The translations under genes and the position numbers were made by a program. The notes under the pieces were generated by a model. The model saw only the letters and a list, made by a program, of their open reading frames with translations, was not told the origin of the DNA and searched no databases. A stretch of 64,000 nt of DNA, taken from NCBI GenBank assembly GCA_016931455.1, contig JAFGES010000104.1, positions 1-64,000 of the forward strand, in the 5' to 3' direction. Below, piece by piece: positions 47,851 through 57,737 of the stretch (positions are counted from its first letter, which is position 1; each line of letters opens with the position of its first letter). This stretch comes from Desulfobacterales bacterium (GTDB lineage Bacteria > Desulfobacterota > Desulfobacteria > Desulfobacterales > JAHDSC01).

Positions 47851-50250
47851 TCAAAATTTTCCCATTTCTACTTGACCTTTTACCGACTTTTTTAGGGATT
47901 TGGATTTAAACTGAGTAGATATACATTTTGTTTCATTTAGGGTCGTTATCATTTTTCCGACTACAATACATACCAAATCATCAACAACAGATTGCATTCG
48001 GGCAACTTGTGCATTCATGCTTTCCGAAGCTGATGCCAATTGCTCTGCATCTGCAGCCCGATTCATAGTTGCATGATCCATATCGGCCATGGCATTATTC
48101 ACGTGCTCAATTGTCTCGGCCTGTTCATTGGAAGCCACAGAAATTTCGTGCATTAATTCATCCATTCGTAAGGTTTCTTCAGATGCCTGAGAAAAAGTTT
48201 GGTTTGCATTTTTTGATAACTCCATACCATCATTAACTTTTTCAATATTATCCTTGATGATTTTTGCGGTTGTTTTTGCAGCTTGTGTGGTCTGTAGTGC
48301 CAGGTTTCTGATTTCCTCGGCAACCACCCCGAAACCGGCACCGATTTCACCGGCTCTCGCAGCTTCGACAGCGGCATTTACGGCGAGCAAATTGGTTTGA
48401 AATGCAATATCATCAATGGTCTTGATAATCTTTGAGGTCTCTTCACTTGCATCTGAAATATGCTCCATGGAAAGGGTCAGCCTATGCATGGTTTCCTGTA
48501 CATCGACAACCACTTGACGGGTTTTTTTCATGAGCCGATTCGCTATATCGGCATGGTTTGCATTGTTTTTGGTCATCGAGGATATTTCCTCAATGGAAGA
48601 AGATATCTCTTCAATAGTTGCGGCCTGATTAGATGTTGCTTTTGCCAGCGATTTACTGGAATCAGATACCTGAGAGGCAGCATGAGCGACTTGTTTGCTC
48701 GTCTCAGACAGTGTATTTGATGCTTTGCGAAGCAAAGATGATATTGTTATAAAAATGACAAAGCCGATAAAAACGGCAAGACCGGCTGCCAAACCGAGTC
48801 CGATCAACATGCGGTGTTTTGTTTGAACGGCTGATATCAGGACGGCATCGTCTGTTGTGCGATAATCATTACAAAATGCTTTCATTTTTCGTATCAGCCC
48901 AAGGGCTTCCAAAGAACTCGGCTTTACTTCCTGATTAAAGATGGCATTTGCTCTTGAGGCGGCTTCTCTCCGATTTTTTTCAAATTCGATCAGTTGATCG
49001 AGTTGTTGATTGATCATCTTTATTTCGTCTGCAAATCGACCTTGATGGCTTTTTTTGGCACCTTCGATATTCATTTCATTGATTTGGTTTTCAATCCAAT
49101 TAATAGTATCATTGAGGCGTTCATAGACATTTCCAGCCTTGTCTAAATCAGCTTTCAATTCAGGAAATTCTTCAAGGATTTTAATGGTTTCTTTATCATG
49201 AACGAATTGATTAAAGCTTTTTTGGGTTGAATCGATAAAGGATTCCAAAGATATGGCTTTGCCTTCGGTTAAGGATTCAATTCTCTTTAACAAGTTCTCA
49301 TCTTGGGTATCCAAATATACACCCGTTCCGACGATCCAATACCATGGATCGAAATACTCCACATAAGATAACTTTAAGGTCGGTTTTTCCCCATCATATT
49401 TCGGCCAATAATATGTCAGAAAACCTCCTCCTTTCTCCTTTGCGATTTTAACCATTTCAAGTAATATCTTTTTCCCGGTCTTATCTTTGAAATCGCTCAT
49501 ATCCTCATCATTCATTTCGGGATGGTAAGGATGCATCACCATTCTTTGCGCCGTGTTACTGATCCAGAAGTGATCCTTACCTTCCGGGCCGTATCGCAGA
49601 TTCTTTATGATGGACATTGCAATCATTTGTCGCTGCTCCTCTGAATCTCCAAGACTGGGCTCCCGATTACAGGACTTCAATATGGTCATAGCCTGTTGTA
49701 CACTATTTTGAAGAAGTGTTTTGACGGCATACAAACCGCCCGCTTCTTCCTCAATTGAATGGGCGATATTACTTAAGAGCAAGTGATTCTTATCTTTTAA
49801 ACCATCCAGCTTATCGATCAACCCCGGATGAGTGCTTTGAAAGGTCTGTACTATCTTTGCAACAGATTCTTGAAGTTTTTGATCTGATTTTTCAAAAGCA
49901 TTGAAAAGTGGGATGAGGCTTGAAATCTGATTTTCCGTTTCTCGGCGCAAGATCTGATATTCTTTTTGCTTTAAAAAGGAAACGCCGTTTTGAATGTTTT
50001 CTAATTTGACGCCGTTTTTATCGGATGTACCTGCCATTAATCCGCCTACTTGATTGATCCATGAGAGGTGCTCCAGTTCCAATTGATTCAGGGCGCCGCT
50101 TATTTTGTTACTCCAAATGGCATCTTCAGATTTTTTTGCAATATCTATGACTCCCATGTAGGTTAAACCACCGACACCGGATAATAATAAAATCAGCAAA
50201 CCGAATCCCGCCATAATTTTTTTCCCAATGCTCCAATACTGAAATCTCAT
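47851..50250 (-). CDS. Methyl-accepting chemotaxis protein with Cache sensor
   Basis: A 799-aa chemoreceptor. The first membrane helix (about 12-32) is followed by a long periplasmic region that includes a Cache-type domain ([20 protein letters not shown], then [20 protein letters not shown]) between helical segments. After the second helix (about 503-525) the signalling domain begins with little or no HAMP. Its hairpin tip [24 protein letters not shown] is nearly universal in this family. ATG 50250 follows GGAG by seven bases; the frame is open 63 bases further upstream without a ribosome site. It binds a small ligand and signals to CheA. Confidence 0.92.
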   Translation of the reverse strand: MRFQYWSIGKKIMAGFGLLILLLSGVGGLTYMGVIDIAKKSEDAIWSNKISGALNQLELEHLSWINQVGGLMAGTSDKNGVKLENIQNGVSFLKQKEYQILRRETENQISSLIPLFNAFEKSDQKLQESVAKIVQTFQSTHPGLIDKLDGLKDKNHLLLSNIAHSIEEEAGGLYAVKTLLQNSVQQAMTILKSCNREPSLGDSEEQRQMIAMSIIKNLRYGPEGKDHFWISNTAQRMVMHPYHPEMNDEDMSDFKDKTGKKILLEMVKIAKEKGGGFLTYYWPKYDGEKPTLKLSYVEYFDPWYWIVGTGVYLDTQDENLLKRIESLTEGKAISLESFIDSTQKSFNQFVHDKETIKILEEFPELKADLDKAGNVYERLNDTINWIENQINEMNIEGAKKSHQGRFADEIKMINQQLDQLIEFEKNRREAASRANAIFNQEVKPSSLEALGLIRKMKAFCNDYRTTDDAVLISAVQTKHRMLIGLGLAAGLAVFIGFVIFITISSLLRKASNTLSETSKQVAHAASQVSDSSKSLAKATSNQAATIEEISSSIEEISSMTKNNANHADIANRLMKKTRQVVVDVQETMHRLTLSMEHISDASEETSKIIKTIDDIAFQTNLLAVNAAVEAARAGEIGAGFGVVAEEIRNLALQTTQAAKTTAKIIKDNIEKVNDGMELSKNANQTFSQASEETLRMDELMHEISVASNEQAETIEHVNNAMADMDHATMNRAADAEQLASASESMNAQVARMQSVVDDLVCIVVGKMITTLNETKCISTQFKSKSLKKSVKGQVEMGKF

Positions 50251-50518
50251 TACGAGGCTCCTTTTTCTTTTTTTAATATTACGCCGGTCGCTTATAATAA
50301 ACGGCGTTTTCAAAAGGCTGAAATCGGCCGGATATGTTAGAAAAAAGTTAGGAATTGATTAATTTTTAATTAATTAAATCTTTCGATAGGCATTTATTCC
50401 AACCCTAACTATTTTCTTACATTAGGGTGTTATCTTATCGAAAGCTTCTTGTGGGAGTAGTGATAGTACGGAAATAAAGTTTTATACTCCATTTTATTCA
50501 ATGAAAGGATCATACTTT

Positions 50519-51001
50519 ATGTACTCAAGAGATAAGAACCTTTTCAGGCAACTAGGTTTTTGTAATCCTCTTTGGTCCCTAGCAATCATCGCTTTTTTGA
50601 TTCCATTTAGCGCCTGCGCTTTGCAAATGGAAAAGCCCCCCTTTGATGCAAGGAACTGCCTTGAAAATGTCCCCCGACATGTCGAAGGACTGAAAATCCT
50701 TTCAGGTCCCCGCTCCGAACGAAGCATCATTTGTGACATGCGACAGGCGGTCTGTAACGGGCAGGTACTTTTTGAACATTTTCAGGCGAAGGACAAAACT
50801 TTGCAGTCGGGACGAGTGGTTTTCCGGGTACTTGTGGAATATACCGGTGAAGTCTACAGTGTTACGGTTGAAGACAATACAATTAAATCCGGTGAACTTC
50901 TCTACAGGGTTTCACAATTTATCATGGGAACAGATTTCATTTTTTGGGGTGGAGATGATTCCGAGACTATATTTTTGTATCCAATGCAGTTTGGTTATTA
51001 G
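50519..51001 (+). CDS. Putative lipoprotein with AgmX/PglI-like C-terminal domain
   Basis: A 160-aa exported protein. The signal sequence ends in PFSAC, an imperfect lipobox, so lipidation at that Cys is likely but not certain. The C-terminal part SGRVVFRVLVEYTGEVYSV...FIMGTDFIFW resembles the TonB-like C-terminal domain found in AgmX/PglI proteins. ATG 50519 is nine bases after AAAGGA; an ATG 18 bases upstream has no ribosome site. It stands alone and ends at a terminator. Confidence 0.65.
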   Translation: MYSRDKNLFRQLGFCNPLWSLAIIAFLIPFSACALQMEKPPFDARNCLENVPRHVEGLKILSGPRSERSIICDMRQAVCNGQVLFEHFQAKDKTLQSGRVVFRVLVEYTGEVYSVTVEDNTIKSGELLYRVSQFIMGTDFIFWGGDDSETIFLYPMQFGY

Positions 51002-51015
51002 GATAGAAATTTAAA

Positions 51016-51050
51016 GGGAGACACTCTTGCAGGTGTCTCCCCGTTTATTT
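51016..51050 (+). terminator. Terminator after the putative lipoprotein gene
   Basis: A 9-base stem GGGAGACAC (51016-51024) pairs with GTGTCTCCC (51033-51041) around an 8-base loop, followed by CGTTTATTTT. It lies 15 bases after the stop codon. The convergent alkaline phosphatase gene ends at 51075, so the hairpin may serve both directions, though the T tract is only on the plus strand. Confidence 0.8.
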
Positions 51051-51074
51051 TAAAAAGCGGTTGAATGGATGGTA

Positions 51075-52787
51075 CTATTGCATCAGACCCAGCAGCGACA
51101 CGGCTTTTTGGGAAACATAAACCTCACCGGTCACCGGTGCATATATGGTGAGGCCGGGAAGCTTGATTTTTCTATTCTTGTAGGTCATATAGTCTTTATT
51201 GATGGGAAACTCTGCGCCCCTTACCTTTAGTACGAGGTTTCCGGTAAGACCGTAATCATTTATGCTTAAGTCTCCAACAATTTCATAATCATTGGTGATC
51301 GTGCTGATACCAACATAAAGGCGGTGGGAGATTCGGTCAAGATCCGTATTCATGGCATCCGCCGCGATAGTTGCAAGCTGCGTGTCATCGATAATTCCCT
51401 TGGAAACTTCGGCGCCATAAGACCAGAGGGGGACGGTTTCACCATTATGCCCGTGGGTGGTCCATCCGATCACCGTGTAGTATTTGCTGATGATGTAAGA
51501 AATGGCATAATCTAGGCTCACACCGGCAGCAGCCTGATAGTTTAGGATTTCCTGCGCTTGTTCTTCGGTGATGTCGAGGGACCAGAATTTAGAAATTTTT
51601 AATTGGATATTTGCCGCCGAATCATCGCCTTCCATCATTTTTACGAGACCTGCCGAGGTAATCTTCATTCCTTTAAGGGGATCAACGAGATCTTCGATTT
51701 TTGTTTTCGTATAACCCATCGGTGTATAGTAATGACCGATTTTCATTCCTCCGGTGTTGTGATCGGGAAATGCCAATACGAGAGTATGTCCATCCCGATC
51801 GGCAAAATCACAAGCGATCTTTACAGCCTCGTCAAAGGCCAGAAAATCCGTGACCATATAAATAGGATCGTTGGCATGACCGGCCCAGTCAACCTGGGAA
51901 CCTTCAACGTGCAGGAAGAAGCCGTCCCGGTCCTGAGACAGAAGCTCTATGGCTTTGGCGGTCATTTCAGCAAGGGAGGGCTGATGTTTGGCAAAATATT
52001 GACGATCGATATCCGGCTCCATATGACTGTCATCAAAGAGTCCCCAGACCTTCCCACCACTTTGCGCCTGCATATCCTCCGTATTGTCCACGAAAGCGTA
52101 ACCGCGATCGCGAAGAATTTGAATGAGGTCATCACCGTCGGTGCGTTTTCCTTTCCAGACATCGCCAAAAGTGGTTGTATAGTAACTATCTTCAGGGATC
52201 AGATGACGGGCGCCGCCGCCGAATACCACATCAATGTTGTTGTAGACCATTTGCTCCGTGATATCATTGTCCCAAGCCCGGCTGGAAACATGGCTTGCGA
52301 AACCGGCCGGCGTGGCATGACTGATACGGCAGGTCACGACAATACCAGTTGCCATGCCTTTAATTTTAGCGGCTTCCAAAACACTGGCAATCGGTGTGTA
52401 GGGATCGGCGGTAGGTTCATAACCGCTTAGAAGCCCCTCAAGGCTGGGACCGACCCCGACAAAACCATCCGAGGTTTTATGGCCGCAAGCAAAGGCCGTT
52501 GCAGCAGCGGCGGAGTCGGTGATAATCGAATCGGCCATGTGTGTTTTTACACCACCGCCTTGCATTTTGTCCAACTGCAGGTTTTCACCCTTGAACCACC
52601 GGGCCACGGTCTGCACCGTTTCATCGCAGCCGTCGGGTACCATGATGATCACATTTTTAATCCCCAAATGACGGAGTTTTTCACGCATTTTCAAACCGTC
52701 TAAAGCCCACACGACGCTTGTTGCAAATAAGGTGATGCTAAGAGCGGCAATTAATACCTTCACATTTTTTTTCCATTTATTATACAT
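51075..52787 (-). CDS. phoA: Alkaline phosphatase
   Basis: A 570-aa periplasmic phosphomonoesterase. A signal peptide (about residues 10-30, ending VVWA) precedes the metal motif MVPDGCDE and the nucleophile motif ITDSAAAATAFACGHKT, with Ser in TDSAAAA. Later metal ligands sit in VEGSQVDWAGH, AFPDHNTGG and TTHGHNGE. AGGAGG precedes the ATG. The C-terminal 100 residues form an extra beta-rich domain. It releases phosphate from organic esters and sits beside another exported phosphatase. Confidence 0.93.
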   Translation of the reverse strand: MYNKWKKNVKVLIAALSITLFATSVVWALDGLKMREKLRHLGIKNVIIMVPDGCDETVQTVARWFKGENLQLDKMQGGGVKTHMADSIITDSAAAATAFACGHKTSDGFVGVGPSLEGLLSGYEPTADPYTPIASVLEAAKIKGMATGIVVTCRISHATPAGFASHVSSRAWDNDITEQMVYNNIDVVFGGGARHLIPEDSYYTTTFGDVWKGKRTDGDDLIQILRDRGYAFVDNTEDMQAQSGGKVWGLFDDSHMEPDIDRQYFAKHQPSLAEMTAKAIELLSQDRDGFFLHVEGSQVDWAGHANDPIYMVTDFLAFDEAVKIACDFADRDGHTLVLAFPDHNTGGMKIGHYYTPMGYTKTKIEDLVDPLKGMKITSAGLVKMMEGDDSAANIQLKISKFWSLDITEEQAQEILNYQAAAGVSLDYAISYIISKYYTVIGWTTHGHNGETVPLWSYGAEVSKGIIDDTQLATIAADAMNTDLDRISHRLYVGISTITNDYEIVGDLSINDYGLTGNLVLKVRGAEFPINKDYMTYKNRKIKLPGLTIYAPVTGEVYVSQKAVSLLGLMQ

Positions 52788-52823
52788 TGAATTGATCCTC
52801 CTGGTTTAGCATTAATTTTAGCA

Positions 52824-54500
52824 TTAATGTTTCATTACAAAATCACCATCATGGTTAATTACCGCCCATACAGAGCCTGAATCCGGGTCTGCACCCCAGG
52901 TTCCCAATTCGTATCCGGGTCGCCATGGGCCGTCTATGAACCTTTTGGTTCCACCGGTATTCAAATCCACTGCATTGACCCAGTTTGATCCATCCCGTGC
53001 AGCCAGACAGAAATTTTTCTTCATCTGCTGGGAATGCTTTTCTAGACGTTTACAGCTCATGGAAAGGGTATAGGTATCAGTATTTTTGCTTTCATTGGAA
53101 TCGGGTAAAAGACCTGTGAGCTCTGTGTCATAAAGGCTTAGGTTGTCGGCCATTCCCCAGAGGCTGAGTATTTTGCTTGCCGAGCCATCCACATTATCCG
53201 GGTCTGACCATCCCGTATTTACGATTTTAGACAGAGGACGTCCGAGCGAGTCGGTCTCACCGTTGTTGTTTACCCCACTTAGTATCTGAACCGTCGTTTT
53301 CTGGTACGTATCACTCACCTTAGTGTAGGATTCACCCCGGGCCACCTCGAACTCCTTGCCATTCAGGCTGTAGCCAAATGTGTCACGCAAATAAAACGCA
53401 AAGTCTGTGGGTGGCGCAATCAAATTGACGTCGCCATAGTCTAAGCCGTGACTGGAGGAATAGAAATCCACGGTTACCCGCGGGCCGTCAACGGTGAAGA
53501 TGTAGTAGCCGATAGTATAAAGCTCTTGGTCAAGAGGTGTCTCCCGACCATCATCACCATCACGGGGGGTGTAGAATTTGTAGCTGTTGGAAGAGCAAAT
53601 GATCTGGCCGACACTGGACGCACCATCGTCGGACCTGACGGTAGAGCAATGGTGCATGTGGTCGTGACCGCTCAGGTAGTAACGCACACCGTTGTTACAA
53701 AGGCTGTTAAGAAAATAATTCCGAGCCTCGGCATTATCGGTCAGTTGTAACCCGAACAAGTTGTCCTTGTGGTTTTGTCCGATCAGGTTTTTATGTGCAA
53801 ATACAAAAGCATGGCGATCCATGGCATTAGCAGAAAGCACTGAGTTCACCCATTCCACCTGATCTACGGCATTGTTATTGTAATCCCGGGCTCGATTGTA
53901 ATTGCTACCGTCAGGCCTGGTGAACTGATCGATGAGGACACAGCGTACATTATTGTAGTCAAACATGTAGGTCAGCCCCTTCAGGCTATCACTGGCTGAA
54001 TAGTCGACCGAAAGAATGGGGCTTTTGAAATTCGTGGCGCCGAAGAGTTGATTTCCTTGACCCAGTGTCTGGGGGAAAAGCATGGGAATTTCCGTTGCCG
54101 CAGTGGCACTGGATTCATGATTGCCGCGAACGGGAAAAAAACCGATGCTCTTTTTGTAAAGTGCGGTTGCATATTCCGCCCGGGTGGGCAAGGTACGCAA
54201 ACCGGAAACGGTCTCTTTATCAACCAAGTCACCCACTTGGATGACAAATTTGCACCCATGCTGAATAAATTGATCATTTAAGATATTGATTATCGTAGTC
54301 GCACAGGATGCCGGATCTACGACCTCAGGCCCGGTTTTCCACTGAGTATCGGCCATGACACTGAATTTCCAAGCCGTATCAGATGTTGTCGCAAAGACTC
54401 GTTTAGGCCCAAAAAACGGAATATTCAAGCCAGATAAGGCAAAGCTCGCAAGACTGGCGCCGCTGATTTTCAAAAAATTCCTTCTGTCCAAATCTTTCAT
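52824..54500 (-). CDS. Tat-exported metallophosphoesterase
   Basis: A 558-aa calcineurin-like phosphoesterase. The N-terminal DRRNFLKISGASLASFALS is a twin-arginine signal. The metal motifs are in order: MADTQW, VGDLVDKE, RGNHESS, FAHKN and SGHDHMHH. The frame includes an ATG 12 bases upstream, but that codon overlaps the GGAGG ribosome site serving ATG 54500. The C-terminal third is a beta-rich domain of unknown role. Gap to phoA is short, so the two are probably co-transcribed. Confidence 0.88.
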   Translation of the reverse strand: MKDLDRRNFLKISGASLASFALSGLNIPFFGPKRVFATTSDTAWKFSVMADTQWKTGPEVVDPASCATTIINILNDQFIQHGCKFVIQVGDLVDKETVSGLRTLPTRAEYATALYKKSIGFFPVRGNHESSATAATEIPMLFPQTLGQGNQLFGATNFKSPILSVDYSASDSLKGLTYMFDYNNVRCVLIDQFTRPDGSNYNRARDYNNNAVDQVEWVNSVLSANAMDRHAFVFAHKNLIGQNHKDNLFGLQLTDNAEARNYFLNSLCNNGVRYYLSGHDHMHHCSTVRSDDGASSVGQIICSSNSYKFYTPRDGDDGRETPLDQELYTIGYYIFTVDGPRVTVDFYSSSHGLDYGDVNLIAPPTDFAFYLRDTFGYSLNGKEFEVARGESYTKVSDTYQKTTVQILSGVNNNGETDSLGRPLSKIVNTGWSDPDNVDGSASKILSLWGMADNLSLYDTELTGLLPDSNESKNTDTYTLSMSCKRLEKHSQQMKKNFCLAARDGSNWVNAVDLNTGGTKRFIDGPWRPGYELGTWGADPDSGSVWAVINHDGDFVMKH

Positions 54501-54705
54501 TTTTACCTCCATAAATTAAATTCTCTATTTGCAGAAGTCATTAAGTAGATTAACCGCATTACCGGTTATTTTTTTAAAATCTTTATGTTGGAAATTCATT
54601 AGGAAAAAATTAATTTTTGATAAAATCAGTAATGCAGACGTGCCGATGCGAGGCAAAATCACGGGTGTCTTTACCGAGCAGGAATCGACCGAGTCGAAAA
54701 GTTTC

Positions 54706-55140
54706 TCATTGGAGTTTGGGGCTAAAAATAACAGCTAAGGTGCGGACAATTCCTATTGAAAAAATCAATGCGGAAAACCCGACAAGATTTTGCCATGTAA
54801 CTTTTTCATGGGCATAGAGAATGACGATAAGTTCCCGGATAACAAAAATAATGAGAGGGTCCATCATACTATGAAGACGAAATCGTTTGGCTTTAAAATA
54901 TTCGATAAAACTTCGGAAAAGTTCCAAGATGACCAAAAAAGACAAAATATCCGTAATAACTTGGCTGAATCTATTGGCGAAATCTTCCGTAGGAAACAAA
55001 TCTTTTATTGAGCATACCGTTTTTCCAAGACCGAGCAATAAGATAATAATAATATAAATAATAAGTATATTGATGATCATTTTTAAGGAGGTCTGAAAAA
55101 AGTCTTCAATGCTTTTGTTTTTAAGAAAAATCATTGTCAT
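54706..55140 (-). CDS. PsiE-like membrane protein
   Basis: A 144-aa protein with four hydrophobic helices. The pattern ILELFRSFIEYF...VIRELIVILYAHE...IFSIGIVRTLAVI matches the phosphate-starvation-inducible PsiE family, whose function is unknown. It lies upstream of, and in line with, the metallophosphoesterase and alkaline phosphatase genes, 200 bases away. That context fits a phosphate-starvation set. No clear Pho box was seen upstream. Confidence 0.8.
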   Translation of the reverse strand: MTMIFLKNKSIEDFFQTSLKMIINILIIYIIIILLLGLGKTVCSIKDLFPTEDFANRFSQVITDILSFLVILELFRSFIEYFKAKRFRLHSMMDPLIIFVIRELIVILYAHEKVTWQNLVGFSALIFSIGIVRTLAVIFSPKLQ

Positions 55141-55412
55141 TTCCTTTTTATGTTAATGAAAATTTATCCCTTTAATCCTTTAAAGAGATAAATATCATAA
55201 GTTAAGAATGTTACCGTAGTATTAAATTTTCGTTAAATATGAGTGATCAATAAAAAGACAATTTCAAAACACCGTCACCCGGGTTGGGATATTAAAAGAT
55301 GAATCATTATTTTCTAGCAAAAGATTAACCCTATTCTTACAATCATTGTTTATGGTCGTTTTTGTTTTAGCCGATGTTATCAGTTAAATTAACAAAATGA
55401 TGGGAGAGCAAT

Positions 55413-57314
55413 ATGGTTGAGTTTACGGATCAGAAATGGATATGCCGGCTGAATAAATTGGATTTTGCCTTTCAACCCATAGTGAACATATATACCGGAA
55501 ATGCTTTTGGGTTTGAGGCACTGCTAAGGTATCACACGAGCGCGGGCTTTGTTTCAATTGATCATATTTTTGATCAGGCCTATGAACAAGGCCTACTTCA
55601 TCAGGTTGATCTGTATTTGCGGCAAAAAGCATTTATTAAATTTGCAAAATTTAAAAAGAAAAGCCACATTAAATTATTCTACAATCTTGACAGTCGACTG
55701 TTTGATTCTAAAGACTATATCCCGGGAAATACGTTTGGGTTGCTTAAAAAATATGGGTATTCTTTGGATGACGTTTGCTTTGAAATATCGGAAAAACATC
55801 AGTTTCATAACAATATCGATGTGTCTAAAATTTTGGAGGCTTATCGTTGTCAGGGATATAAGATTGCGGTGGATGACTTTGGGACAGGATTTTCAGGCTT
55901 ACAGCTCTTATATTACGCAGAACCGGATTATATTAAAATAGACCGTTTTTTTATTCAAAATATGGAGAATGATCCCAAAAAGCGATTGGTGGTTTCAACT
56001 ATTGTTAATTTTGCTCATTTCGCCGGAAGCCTTGTTTTGGCGGAGGGGGTTGAGACAAGGGACGAATATAGTCAGTGCAAGGAAATCGGGTGCGACATGA
56101 TACAGGGATATTTTGTGCAGAGGCCACAGCTGGATTTGAATCAATTGAAGAGTCGATATGATGAAATTGGAAAAATATTCAGAGATGATAAACGTAATGG
56201 ATCATTCAAAGATCGTTCCTTAATTTCCAATGAGATAAAGTATATTCAACCAGTGTACTCAGACTGTGATGTCATCACAATATTTGACAAATTCAGACAA
56301 GAGGAAAATGCTTCATTTTTTCCGATTATCAATCGTTATGAAGAGCCGGTTGGAGTGATTCGGGAGACGGCTTTCAAGGAATACATTTTTTCAAAATTCG
56401 GACGTCAACTGGCGGAAAATCCTTCGTTTGGAAAAGATATCTCCAAATTTATTACAAAAATCCCCATCGCGGATATTCATTCATCGGTTGAAAAGCTCAT
56501 TGAAACCTATACCCAATACAATAATAATGAGGGATTGATTATGATGGATGATATGAAATATGTGGGACTTTTGAGCACAAAGTCTCTTTTAAAAATTATC
56601 CATGAAAAAAATATTACCCTGGCCCGTAATCAGAATCCTTTGACCAAATTGCCCGGAAATACCATGATTCATGAATACTTTAGCGAATCCCTGGCAGATT
56701 TTAAATCCACCTATCATTTAATATATTTCGATTTTGATAATTTTAAACCTTATAACGACCGGTACGGCTTTAGAAATGGTGACCGTTTGATTTTGATGTT
56801 TGCTGACCTTTTAAAAAAGATTGGATTTTCCGAAAACAGATTTGTCGGTCACATTGGTGGGGATGATTTTTTTATAGGTATTAAAAATGCGAAACGCAGC
56901 GAAATTACGGAAGAAATGACGAGACTTGCCCAACAATTTAAAAAAGATGCGGTAAGTTTTTATGATGAACAAACCAGGAAAAAAGGCTTTATGATGGAAA
57001 AAGACAGAAACGGCGTGGAAAGAAAAATACCTCTGATTACCGTCAGCATTTCCGTGTTGGAGCTTCCCCACGGAGTAAACAGGAATTGTTCCATAGAAAA
57101 TGCCGCCAATATTATTGCTTTGCTGAAAAAAGAAGCCAAGCGATCTGAAACAGGAATATCGTTTGCTAATATCATGGAATTTATATCCCCGGGATCGGAC
57201 GATTCTCATTGTTTATTAAACAATTTTGCTTTTGAAACAACACCGGATCATTTTTGTGACTTGCATCTTGCAAAAAAGCACAAAAGTATTTTGAGCAGTA
57301 CCAGATTGAACTAA
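55413..57314 (+). CDS. EAL-CBS-GGDEF cyclic di-GMP protein
   Basis: A 633-aa cytoplasmic protein without membrane helices. The EAL domain is N-terminal (about 10-250), with GFEALLRY, the metal motif VDDFGTGFSG and AEGVETRDEY, so phosphodiesterase activity is plausible. A CBS pair-like region (about 275-400) follows, and then a GGDEF domain (about 410-590) with FDFDNFKPYNDRYGFRNGD and the active loop GGDDF, close to consensus. The order EAL-CBS-GGDEF is known in proteobacteria. It could both make and degrade cyclic di-GMP, controlled by a nucleotide bound to CBS. The start has GGGAG upstream. Confidence 0.92.
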   Translation: MVEFTDQKWICRLNKLDFAFQPIVNIYTGNAFGFEALLRYHTSAGFVSIDHIFDQAYEQGLLHQVDLYLRQKAFIKFAKFKKKSHIKLFYNLDSRLFDSKDYIPGNTFGLLKKYGYSLDDVCFEISEKHQFHNNIDVSKILEAYRCQGYKIAVDDFGTGFSGLQLLYYAEPDYIKIDRFFIQNMENDPKKRLVVSTIVNFAHFAGSLVLAEGVETRDEYSQCKEIGCDMIQGYFVQRPQLDLNQLKSRYDEIGKIFRDDKRNGSFKDRSLISNEIKYIQPVYSDCDVITIFDKFRQEENASFFPIINRYEEPVGVIRETAFKEYIFSKFGRQLAENPSFGKDISKFITKIPIADIHSSVEKLIETYTQYNNNEGLIMMDDMKYVGLLSTKSLLKIIHEKNITLARNQNPLTKLPGNTMIHEYFSESLADFKSTYHLIYFDFDNFKPYNDRYGFRNGDRLILMFADLLKKIGFSENRFVGHIGGDDFFIGIKNAKRSEITEEMTRLAQQFKKDAVSFYDEQTRKKGFMMEKDRNGVERKIPLITVSISVLELPHGVNRNCSIENAANIIALLKKEAKRSETGISFANIMEFISPGSDDSHCLLNNFAFETTPDHFCDLHLAKKHKSILSSTRLN

Positions 57315-57360
57315 AAAAAATTTAATTTTATAATATTTAATAGATAGTAAGGAGTAAATC

Positions 57361-57555
57361 ATGATTTTATCACCTTGCCGAAATTGTCCGAAAAGAAATC
57401 AACCCAAGGATAAATGCATTAAAAATTGTGAACTTATAAAAAAATTGCAGGATATGCAGGTATCATTAAATCAAAAAGTAGAAACAAACATAGGTCCTGC
57501 CGTCAATTATGCAGAGGAAGGTAGATTTACCATCAATTCCTCCCTGTCTTATTAA
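57361..57555 (+). CDS. Small cysteine-rich protein
   Basis: A 64-aa protein of unknown function. Cys6, Cys9, Cys19 and Cys23 (CX2C-X9-CX3C) in a Lys-rich N-terminus could hold one zinc ion. A short amphipathic helix follows. AAGGAG lies six bases before the ATG, a strong sign of real translation. It is 46 bases downstream of the EAL-CBS-GGDEF gene and likely in the same transcript. Confidence 0.65.
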   Translation: MILSPCRNCPKRNQPKDKCIKNCELIKKLQDMQVSLNQKVETNIGPAVNYAEEGRFTINSSLSY

Positions 57556-57583
57556 AATTATGCCTACCGATTAATTTCGGTCT

Positions 57584-57723
57584 AAATTTTGACGGTAGCG
57601 TAAAAAGTCCAATTTCTGAGTTGCGCTTCATTCCGCGTTTACTGTGCCATCGATAAGTAAGGCTCATTCCACGAAATTCGCAACGTCTCGGAATTGAACT
57701 TTTTACTTTTCCGTCTCAATTTT
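57584..57723. repeat. Long imperfect palindromic element
   Basis: About 140 bases with two nested inverted arms. The outer arms AAATTTTGACGG (57584-57595) and CCGTCTCAATTT (57711-57722) pair. The inner arms starting GTAAAAAGTCCAATT (57600-57625) pair with the complement ending AATTGAACTTTTTAC (57679-57706), with a few mismatches. The centre carries two similar ATTCCRCG blocks. It codes for nothing and sits between converging genes. A dispersed palindromic repeat (REP or MITE-like) is likely; no second copy is in this window. The hairpin may also act as terminator. Confidence 0.65.
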
Positions 57724-57737
57724 GATTTTTTGCCAAG

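Noticed and set aside
50255-50330. Possible sigma-28 promoter (GCCGATTT) before the chemoreceptor gene
   Set aside because: The only TAAC-like -35 box is about 18 bases away instead of 15, so spacing does not fit.
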